Positions 58,301-64,000 of a DNA stretch of 64,000 nucleotides are shown piece by piece; within the stretch, counting starts at the first letter, position 1; every line of letters begins with the position of its first letter. Below the pieces are notes generated by a model. That model saw only the letters and a list, made by a program, of their open reading frames with translations, was not told where the DNA came from and searched no databases. A program made the translations under genes and the position numbers. The DNA lies in assembly GCA_022828595.1 (NCBI GenBank), contig JAKGHH010000004.1, positions 50,890,922-50,954,921 of the forward strand, in the 5' to 3' direction. The DNA comes from Nelumbo lutea. Its lineage: Eukaryota; Streptophyta; Magnoliopsida; Proteales; Nelumbonaceae.

Positions 58301-61300
58301 ATATTCTACAATTCTTGATCCTTGCCCATGCACAAAGTGAGCCCTCCCTTCATCTATAAATAGTAGGGCTCATGATGTTAAAGGGGGTCATTCTATTCAT
58401 TTGATACCTTCAAAGTCATTCTGTCACCAGTGACCTAACCCTAGAGATCCTTCAACTCCAAATGTTATATCAGTCTAAGCAATTGAGCATTCTAGCCCTA
58501 GTATCATTTCGTCCTTTATTCCATGAGAGTTCTATTCTCATCATCCCAATCCAGTCTCGTCCTTGACGCCCTGTTCTTCCTAGCATCCTATACTCTACCT
58601 CCAGAACTTGGACCATCTTCACAGTGCCATACCTACACATAGACAGCGGATTGATTTCATCACTAGCAAGCTGGGTTTATATGACATATATATACTAGCT
58701 TAGTGTTGGAGTGTGTAATCTGTTTAATAAGTGTGTGATTTCATTCTTTATTTTATGTTTTAAGTAGTGTAGATGGCAGTAGGGTATTCAGAGATTTCTC
58801 TTAGAATAATAAGGGCACCCCAGTCCTTAATTGTACATAACAGGATTATGATGTAACTTAACACCATTTACTGCCTGGTTGGGTCTATGTAAGTAAGAAC
58901 TTTTGTCAACAGTTCAATAAGCTCTTTCACTCATTCTTCTCCCTCTTTCCTCTCCAACCTTCTTCCTCTATTCTTGTATTCTGTCTTATTACACTCTTAA
59001 ACCTTACCCTGACATTCTGATACCTCCAAGACCCCCTTGTTAGACATTTACCATTAGAAACCTAAAAGTAATGGAAAGATTACAATGATGCCCCTCTATT
59101 CAACTCCATCCTATAACCAAAATTACAAAAAATAGTTCTCCATACACTCAAATTGAACTCTCGATGGGTGAACGAATTGTTGGTGGGTTGTGAGATGAGT
59201 AAACATAAAATAGGCAAGAAATTCTACCAAAAAGGCAATGAAATAGAGGAGAGAAATAAACCAAAGGTATAAGAAATTAGTTAATAGGGTAAATGAGTTG
59301 GTCAAGGTTAGTTTTGTCATTAAAAAGTAAGTATGGCACATGTGGTGTTAGACAGTTTTGTATGCCCTTAGCTTCAATCAAAATGATGTACTTTATGAAT
59401 TTATTGTAAATGAATAAAAGTGCATATTTGATTCATGTTCCCTTGGTATGTTTCTGTGTAATACCCTTAAACTGGACACTTAATGAGACTCGTGTTAGTT
59501 TAGAATGTTCACAGCCAGTGGGTCGGTCTGGGGAGACCTATCCTAACAAGGCTGACACTGTGGTGCCACCAAGTCGGTTGGGGTGGCTTGTCTCAGCTAC
59601 CAGGGTGAGACCCTAGGCACACGGTGTGGGATTAAATGAATCTTTGAACTGGACCAAATTTCCAGTATTGCCCTGGACCTTGGAGATTGATGGGCAAAAC
59701 TGGAAAGTTACACCCGACCCCTAGACTCGATTATGATACTGCACTAGGTGTCGGATTGGACTGTCTTTGATGTACCAATCAGTGAGATCCTTAGCGGGGG
59801 TCAAAACCTGGGTATGTTGAGACAGTCTGAGAATTCATCTGAGTGGGTGATCATAGTGACAGGACCAGCCCCTTTGTCGGACAAAGGTAATGATCGGGGA
59901 TGCACTCTTACTAATGGAAACCAAGACTGCCGATAGCCGATTTCAATCGTTGAAATTTGTTTTGCAAAATATATTTTATATGAGATATAAAAATATATAA
60001 ATTATGGTTTCGAAATGATTTGCAAAAGGTTTTAATTCCCGGGATCCATACTTGAGAGAGTGCAACACTGTTCCTTGTAGCCGAGGGAGAGGTCCTCTCT
60101 TGTCGGGCAGTGTTTGATCATTATGGGCTGAGAGGTTAAGTGTAAGGCCATTGAGGATAATACCTAATGGGCTAATCTTGCATCCGCCCACAGTCCCTGG
60201 GTGTTACAAAGTGGCTTGGCCCAGGGACCACTTAGGTAAGTGTCGGGCCTATAGAGCCCATCTGATGGGTTTCAGGGGGTGCACTGTCCATAACATTGTA
60301 TTCGGCCAGGCCTTGTAACAAAGGCTGGGCCAATGTGTAGATCAATGTTTGGGTCCCACGCCATACAAGGAAGCCCGACTGAGCAGCAATTTGGAAGGCT
60401 TAATGAATACATAACCCTAAATGGGCCTTAAGCCCATTTCGAACTGGGCTAATTTGATTAGTCTTTAAGGGGCGAATTCTGAGATAAGATCAACTGATAG
60501 GACTGGGCCCACACCCTATCCACTTAGAGAGTCCAAGATCTAAATGAGATTTAGATTTGGAAACTTCCTAATTAGATTAGGAACTGGCTGACCTAATCTG
60601 CAGATAAGATAAGGATTATCCCTTATCTTAAAGGGACTTCTAATCCAAATATGATTTGGGTTAGCAACTCCTAATGGGATTAGGAGTTGATCCCTTTAAG
60701 TCTATAAAAGGAAGAGGGAGCGGCAGCCTTTAGACACAACATTCAACAGACTCAAGTCTTGTCTTCAGAGTTGAGAACATAGAAAAGAGAATTCTGCACC
60801 CTACAAATTCTCTTTAGCCGCCTCCTTCCTGCAGCCGCCGCCTATAGCAGTTCGATCTCCATTCCTTAGGAGAAATCAAGATTGGATCTTGATTCCAATC
60901 TTTTGGAGAAAAGATTGGTAGGAGTTGTATTCACAAGCCGTCCAGGTGATTCTTGGGAAGAATCAGGTTCTTAGGAAGGACACTGCTGATTCTGCTCCAC
61001 CTTGCACTGCGTCATATTCAGTGGGAGCAGATTTTGGTTTCTACCTTGAGCGTGAACACCTCCATTGAGAGATATTATTTCTCTGTATCAGGTATTATCT
61101 CTCTCTCCTCCTTTTGGTTCAGATCTTGTTCAGTTTATGGTTCAAGAATGATCCTTGAAAATATGATTTTCTAAATAAGGAATTCAATTCCCAGTTGAAG
61201 GGAAAGGAAAAATTTTTGAAATTCGCCCCCTTTATTCCACAATCTTGGGCGTCCATATGATGGATTTCCTATCCCTTCATGTGGATCACTTCATACGTTA

Positions 61301-61645
61301 GCTTTCCCCTTAACTTCTAAGTAATAATTGATTGGTAAATTTTATTATTCTATGAATATAGCTAGACCATCAATAACTGCTAGATTTGATTCTTCTAGAA
61401 AAGTTAAGTAAACTGTAATTTGTTAGAAATAACTCGTATCAAGTACTAACATGAATCCAAATTGTGCATGAAAATGATATTAAAGATAATATAAATTTCT
61501 TGTGTATTTAAAAAGGTAATCCCACAACTGGATATCCAAAATTTTCAAGAAAAATACTAAAGAATACAAGGCAGATGACCTGATTCAGAACATAGAAGAC
61601 TTTGAAGCGGTCAGGGTAGTCCCTTGCAAGGCCATCTAGTTCCTC
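46053..61645 (-). CDS. CBR1: NADH-cytochrome b5 reductase, last three exons (CBR1-like)
   Basis: Exons 61645-61580 (66 bases), 46352-46266 (87 bases) and 46145-46053 (93 bases with stop) all join in phase 0. They read EELDGLARDYPDRFKVFYVLNQ-length matter, then PPDVWNGGVGFVSKEMIKTH, then ILRCGPPPMNKAMAAHLEEL ending EMQFQF. This is the C-terminal NAD-binding part of plant NADH-cytochrome b5 reductase 1, which passes electrons from NADH via FAD to cytochrome b5 for fatty-acid desaturation at the ER. CGPPPM is the conserved NADH-binding motif. Upstream exons with the FAD-binding part lie beyond the window. All splice borders are canonical and there is no stop, so it looks functional. The intron 61579-46353 is about 15.2 kb and full of nested transposons. 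Confidence 0.9.
46356..47043. other. Intron segment upstream of copia 1
   Basis: No gene. A duplicated ATATGGTATGAAACTTAAAGA lies at 46645 and 46670. Positions 46780-47040 precede the copia gag and may be its untranslated leader. No LTR equal to 51566-51853 was found here, so the copia 5' LTR is missing or unrecognisable. Confidence 0.45.
47044..47750 (+). pseudogene. Copia 1 gag, N-terminal part
   Basis: From ATG 47044 the protein shows LLDEYNFREWSVSAMLFI, then KIWKKVSKTYG, the copia-type Gag (UBN2-like) fold. A frameshift near 47436 moves to the next frame, which continues LRQGNMTVATYFATLEGLWE and RSQILGRDELPEL. A TAA at 47748-47750 then interrupts. Gag packages the element RNA into particles in the cytoplasm. 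The orientation is opposite to the CBR1-like host gene. Confidence 0.8.
47751..48038 (+). repeat. 144-bp in-frame tandem duplication with zinc knuckle (copia 1 gag)
   Basis: The unit starts CTAGCTGAACAATTTGG at 47751 and again at 47895, period 144 (48 codons), with the copies essentially identical. Each unit encodes CTHCGGERHVKEKC, a CX2CX4HX4C nucleic-acid-binding knuckle, so the Gag reading carries two knuckles in the same frame. The stop at 47748 lies directly before the first unit. The unit ends YPHLK. Confidence 0.85.
48039..48610 (+). pseudogene. Copia 1 protease region, damaged
   Basis: The protease motif appears at about 48297-48325 as IDYGATDHM where DSGATDHM is expected, so the residue after the catalytic Asp is changed. 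A 25-bp sequence (48266-48290) is duplicated at 48319-48343, shifting the frame around the active site. The part after it reads LKSVLHVPSLTSNLLSVSKL, the normal copia sequence downstream of protease. Confidence 0.7.
48611..49593 (+). pseudogene. Copia 1 GAG-pre-integrase and integrase
   Basis: LHLWHARLGHLPFSSL marks the pre-integrase zinc region, which is broken by a frameshift at 48780-48800. The core frame from 48787 has the triad: Asp34 in HSDVWGP, Asp97 in RSDNAAKYF and Glu133 in QQNGVAERKNR, with 35 residues between the last two (DD35E). AKYF replaces the usual GxEY/F. The frame ends at TAG 49591-49593; the same frame continues to RT. Confidence 0.8.
49603..50932 (+). pseudogene. Copia 1 reverse transcriptase
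   Basis: The frame from 49603 has WKEAMNEEMKALMKARTWEL, KWVFTVKHMEDGSIERYKAR and QLDVKNAFLNGDL. A frameshift at about 50490-50520 moves to the frame holding YVDDMVIT (catalytic YVDD at codon 39 from 50489) and LGHLRYFLGIEV. A TAA at 50930 follows SLT where PDIAY continues. RT copies the element RNA in particles; this copy is dead. Confidence 0.85.
50951..51553 (+). pseudogene. Copia 1 RNase H and C-terminus
   Basis: Contains HSPKIPHMKAVERILRYLK, the RNase H motif AYTDADWAGS, STSGYCTFVGGNLVTW, RSSVEAEY and LYCDNKADINIANNP. A TAA at 51464 breaks it before IADVLTKGLAAAKF. The ending at 51553 leads to the polypurine tract GAGGGGGAG (51557-51565). Confidence 0.85.
51566..51853 (+). repeat. Copia 1 3' LTR
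   Basis: Begins TGTTAGGTTGAAGGG directly after the polypurine tract and ends GGCTACAACA, giving TGTT/AACA inverted ends. Length 288 bp, normal for copia. The 5' counterpart was not found, so the age cannot be judged from LTR divergence. Confidence 0.75.
51854..52440. other. Intron segment between copia 1 and copia 2
   Basis: No gene or clear repeat recognised. It may include the decayed 5' portion of copia 2. Confidence 0.4.
52441..53041 (+). pseudogene. Copia 2 RT and RNase H, 5' part
   Basis: AYVDDIVITRIDSKCINDLK and LGRLRYFLRIEV identify the RT end at 52482-52620. After shifts, LNYLAITHSDIPFV and, at 52965-53020, the words of the RNase H region (GSCTSRC, TTGHYTFIG) follow. The reading is cut at about 53041 by a LINE and resumes at 57533 (QNIVAKSSANAKYGAMSH). 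Confidence 0.75.
53060..53690 (+). pseudogene. LINE endonuclease domain, N-truncated
   Basis: MLQETKLSEMDRRWIRSIWG gives the QETK motif of the APE-like endonuclease. Then come NVYGPNSYRDR, CVGEDFNFIRF (the GDFN motif with an inserted residue), a stop at about 53548 and the end motif TSDHYP at 53660-53680. The N-terminal Asn motif is missing because of the 5' truncation. The domain nicks target DNA in working LINEs. Confidence 0.75.
53690..55620 (+). pseudogene. LINE reverse transcriptase and zf-RVT
   Basis: Directly after SDHYPLYLGYD the reading jumps to CWEIIKGDLWEVFEEFHEKG and NATFIALIPKR, so the several-hundred-residue spacer that usually lies between endonuclease and RT is deleted. RT motifs follow in shifted frames: DFRPI, LDLEKAYD, RQGDPISPFLF and catalytic FADDIIIF at about 54300-54330. 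The zf-RVT part has the Cys/His pattern MCTLCKACGESISHLLISCP at about 55500-55560. Confidence 0.8.
55621..55928 (+). mobile_element. Short LINE 3' end inserted in the larger LINE
   Basis: Within the larger LINE the reading changes after DEPLHKKW to an RNase H ending, SANTLADGLAKQGASREHLF, with its own stop at 55792 and a 3' UTR ending ATTAATAAATTATC and a short A tail (55920-55928). The host LINE has its own, later RNase H end (57360-57440), so this is a separate 5'-truncated copy. A second A run at 56010-56020 suggests further small insertion. Confidence 0.65.
56020..57440 (+). pseudogene. LINE C-terminal region and RNase H, split by hAT
   Basis: IMWRTIGAAMVWTIWEERNN resumes the larger LINE at 56020. 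RNase H starts at LKLNIDGSSLGNPGRAGIGG (56245-56310) and is broken by the hAT at 56392. It continues at 57196 with LRLSQQHSLRNLDVEGDSQL and ends VADTLAKQGVNRQSIFWAYL with a stop at about 57438. Plant L1-type LINEs of this sort often carry such an RNase H. Confidence 0.75.
56392..57187. mobile_element. hAT-type element, TSD ACTGCTAC
   Basis: Starts CAGTGATTTAAAAGGCAC and ends GTGCTTTTAAAAC; ACTGCTAC lies on both sides (56384-56391, 57188-57195). The sub-terminal GAGGCGTGCCCAGGCG and CTCGCCTTGCACCTCAGGCG words form inverted sets. The 796-bp body is AT-rich with no transposase. An inverted second copy is at 62817-63430. Confidence 0.8.
57533..57860 (+). pseudogene. Copia 2 RNase H, 3' part
   Basis: Reads QNIVAKSSANAKYGAMSH, VIWLKSLL, PMHLHCDNHAAIYISLQIP and HIEVDCHFVQEKLQREEITT with interspersed stops. 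This is the direct continuation of the RNase H broken at 53041. CDN is the conserved acidic motif. Confidence 0.75.
57861..58703. other. Copia 2 3' region with ~30-bp tandem repeat
   Basis: Three copies of a GTGAATATGCTCCCTGCATC-like unit lie at about 58165-58242. The patch at 57919-58030 has tRNA-like wording (GGTCATCTGGTTAGTAACGC) without a usable tRNA fold. Otherwise there are no genes. Confidence 0.45.
58704..58993 (+). repeat. Copia 2 3' LTR
   Basis: Begins TGTTGGAGTGTGTAATC after a CTAGCTTAG tract that stands where the polypurine tract is expected, and ends about TCTTATTACA. The length (290 bp) and layout match the copia 1 LTR, though the sequence is clearly different. The right boundary is approximate. 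Confidence 0.6.
58994..59454. other. Intron segment, no gene seen
   Basis: AT-rich. The minus-strand open stretch at 59341-59123 is hydrophobic but matches no family that I recognise. Confidence 0.4.
59455..61200 (+). repeat. Probable solo LTR of a gypsy element
   Basis: A compositionally distinct block starts TGTGTAATACCCTTAAACTGG, like many Tekay/Del-type LTRs, and has a good TATA box (TATAAAAGG, 60703-60711) followed by a leader with GCAGCCGCCGCC. No coding sequence is attached. The right end and target duplication were not resolved; 61100-61240 is the likely range. Confidence 0.45.
60703..60711 (+). promoter_or_regulatory. TATA box in LTR-like block
   Basis: TATAAAAGG about 1.25 kb into the block, followed by a purine-rich start region. 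This is the expected position for an LTR promoter. Confidence 0.45.
61580..61645 (-). other. CBR1-like exon n-2
   Basis: Follows ATGTGCAG and ends CAG|GTCATC. The 22 codons run EELDGLARDYPDRFKVFYVL then NQ, continuous with the PPDVW exon 15.2 kb downstream. Confidence 0.9.
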
Positions 61646-62689
61646 CTGCACATATCCAATATAAATTAATTCAATATACACCGATCAACCACAAGGACAG
61701 ATTGTAAGACATTGTGTCCATGTTCTTCATAGTTACTATTTTTCAAATATTCTTAGTATTCCTTATTTCGGCAATAATTTGTAGGCAATTTTTGAATGTT
61801 GAAGTTGAACACACTATGCAAATTAAACTACTATTTCTAAAATAATATTAATAAGCATGATAGTAGATAATCAACACAAGTGATGTAATCAAACAAAGTC
61901 CACCAAATAATTAGGAAACCATACACCTATATTATACACAAATTTGAACCAAAAATATGTAAACCAGAATAAGCTATTAGCTAGAGTACTGAATATACAG
62001 TTACACACAAGCTTCTATATTTTAAGCAAGGAAACCAAAACAGTCTTAAAGAAAACTACTAAAAATTATTAAGTGCAAAAAACTAGTTTAAATTTAAATG
62101 CTTCTAACTAAATATTAGCTGTCATATTTACCATGTTAATAATTGAATGAATAAAAAGCCAATTCAAAATTTTAATAAAATCTGACGGTGGCGACCCCAC
62201 CACCATGAATATTTGGGGCCAAAGCAAAAGAATAAAATACCAATGAATATGAAAATCATAAGGAAATGAAATCATTTACCAATTATGTAAACGAATAGTA
62301 ATATTCAGGCACTGTAATAAAAGTATAGATTACACACAACTGCAAGTATGTGTACATGTAATTTATTGAAATAACAAGAAATTTGTTCATAGTACAAGAA
62401 ATTTTTCAAGAGGGCTAGCATTGGTAATAAGGGTTTAGGATTAAAAAATATCGAGTGATAAAAAATTAGAAATAAGGAAAATATGTTTGGAATAGAAATT
62501 TCCAATGAAATTTCACAAGTATGATTAGATGGTTAGTTGCAAAAGAATTATAAAAAAAATGGTTAGTTGCAAAAAGGACACATCAATAAAAAGGTAATTG
62601 CAGAGGGCAACCAAGTTTGGTAAGGTTCAGAGTATGCACAAAACAACAAAATAGTAAGGGCTTTGAAGAAAAATCAAAAACTTTGGGAT
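61646..62689. other. CBR1-like upstream intron, no exon recognised
   Basis: AT-rich. I searched for the preceding reductase exon (IAGGTGITP and ANVTYEDILL regions) on the minus strand and did not find it, so the intron extends beyond this stretch. Confidence 0.45.
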
Positions 62690-62816
62690 GATTTTTTTTT
62701 TTTTTTGAAAAGTAGAGAAATTTTCATTAAAAGGGAAAAAGAAAGTACACAAGGAAGGTAATAAGGATCACTCAAGAGAAGAAATAAAACCCCCAAAACA
62801 ACCTAACTACTATAAC
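62690..62816 (-). mobile_element. LINE 3' tail (minus), cut by a hAT element
   Basis: The T tract 62692-62706 followed by GAAAAGTAGAGAAATTTTCATT mirrors the tail at 9137-9180 and is the complement of a LINE 3' end with poly(A). It continues with the same AAAGAAAGTACA..AAGG wording as 9180-9200, then meets the hAT end at 62817. Confidence 0.6.
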
Positions 62817-63430
62817 CAGTGTTTTAAAAGCGCAAAGGCACAAAAAAAGTGTAAGGGCCAATTTGCACCTGAGGCGCAAGGCGAGGCATACGCCATTTTA
62901 AGCAAGGTGCAAAATTACAAAAAAAATGCTAAAAATCAAAAAAAAAAGTCAGAATATTCAAAAAAATGGCCAAATATTTAAAAATTGCAAAAAAATCAAA
63001 AAATATTAAACATAATGTTAATAAAAATAAAAACCTAAATTTTAAAATAAATGCTTAAAAAAAACCTATTACCTAAAATTAAAATACATAAACATAACAT
63101 GTAAAGTGTATTCAAATGAAAATTTAAAATTAAAATCAAACATATAAAGCATTTTCATGCATGTAAAACCCACAATCTCTTTTCCTCAATTGCATTACTT
63201 CAAGTAGCTAATGTGATGTAAAACATATTGCATTCTCGATTCTAAGAGTCGCCTTTGTACCACGCCCCTCGAGGCAAGCCCGAACAAGTCCATGTTAGGG
63301 TCTTAAATTCTTATTTCTCACATAAAAAATAATGATTTCATAACTTTAATTGCATTTCAAGAAGATATTTTATTGGAAGGAATGAATAACAACATTAGCA
63401 AACAAGGGCTTTGAGCAATAAGGTGGGTTG
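62817..63430. mobile_element. hAT-type element, inverted copy of 56392-57187
   Basis: Starts CAGTGTTTTAAAAGCGC. Reading it as the complement reproduces the right-hand three quarters of 56392-57187, including the AAGTAGCTAATGTGATGT and ATGTTAGGGTC words. The other terminus is not recognisable (homology fades near 63430), so no target duplication can be shown. Confidence 0.65.
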
Positions 63431-63791
63431 GCCTAGTAAAGTCCCTTGATTTATATACAAAGCCATTTATTTCTATTAAATAAATTTTATATGACGAAAA
63501 ATATTTACTAAGGTTTCTTTTTGAGGCCTTAATCTAATTACAATCAACCAAAATACTCTTGTACAGAAATTTTACAGACAAATTTTTGCTCACTTGCCTT
63601 TGTTCCAATGGACACCCCCTCCCCTTTTGCTAGTTTTAATTCTTATAAGTTAGATAATATTGAAAACATTAGAAAATATGCAAATTAAGTAAAGATATTA
63701 TTTTATTTAGTTAAAAGGTTATAAATTTTAAAAATATCATATTAAAAAGAACATAATTTAATAGAAAGTTAATAATATACTTTAACTAGGA

Positions 63792-63835
<44 letters not shown>

Positions 63836-64000
63836 AATGTTTAAATAATTTAAAAAAAATAATCTTTTGTATATGTGTGTGTAAACTAGAAAGTATGCAA
63901 ATTAAATAAACAGATTATTTTATTTAGGTAAATAAGATCATAACCATAAAAAAAATCCAAAATATATGATTAATATTAAAACAAATAAATATGGATATAG
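63431..64000. repeat. AT-rich flank with (AT)n microsatellite
   Basis: An uninterrupted AT run is at 63797-63832. A short direct repeat (AGAAAATATGCAAATTAAGT / AGAAAGTATGCAAATTAAAT) occurs near 63670 and 63890. No gene seen. Confidence 0.7.

Overview
This is nuclear DNA from a flowering plant. The evidence is spliced genes with GT-AG introns of plant type (NADH-cytochrome b5 reductase, a NOPCHAP1-like protein, exon fragments of plastid 4-alpha-glucanotransferase and mitochondrial serine hydroxymethyltransferase), a tRNA-iMet primer-binding site on a chromovirus, and plant-type hAT, PIF/Harbinger, Helitron and LINE relics. The AT-rich background, very long introns and layered insertions fit a TE-rich eudicot or basal-eudicot-like genome; the species cannot be named from the sequence.

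Layout. 1-6.5 kb: LINE ORF1 relic, small foldback and Tourist elements, a hAT MITE, a minus-strand Helitron, AT-rich filler. 6.5-15.3 kb: one minus-strand gene for a NOPCHAP1/DUF4598-like protein, with about 6 kb of intron filled by LINE relics and two hAT elements. 17.5-26.75 kb: a composite LTR element with a perfect 5-bp target duplication, whose interior carries a nearly complete chromodomain Ty3/gypsy element plus a second partial gag. 26.9-34.5 kb: Tourist MITE, decayed KDPG-aldolase-like exon, a 2.15-kb Harbinger-like element, and a Mutator transposase relic split by a solo LTR. 35.6-36.9 kb: a same-strand string of exons from two unrelated genes (serine hydroxymethyltransferase, then 4-alpha-glucanotransferase), which looks like gene-fragment capture. 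37.9-43.75 kb: hAT transposase fragment and a minus-strand Ty1/copia element cut apart by hAT, Helitron, MITE and solo-LTR insertions.

46-61.65 kb: the last three exons of a minus-strand NADH-cytochrome b5 reductase gene (CBR1-like). The intron between the first two of these is about 15.2 kb. It holds copia element 1 (gag to 3' LTR), copia element 2, a 5'-truncated LINE inside copia 2, a smaller LINE tail and a hAT element inside that LINE, and an LTR-like block. 61.65-64 kb is intron or flank with a LINE tail and a second copy of the same hAT family.

Only the NOPCHAP1-like gene and CBR1 look like working host genes; both run on the minus strand and their introns act as TE sinks. All TE proteins seen carry stops, frameshifts or deletions, so no element here is autonomous. 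I found no evidence for a new multi-gene system. The most unusual items are the two-gene exon cluster at 35.6-36.9 kb, the composite gypsy element, and the copia Gag with a duplicated zinc knuckle.
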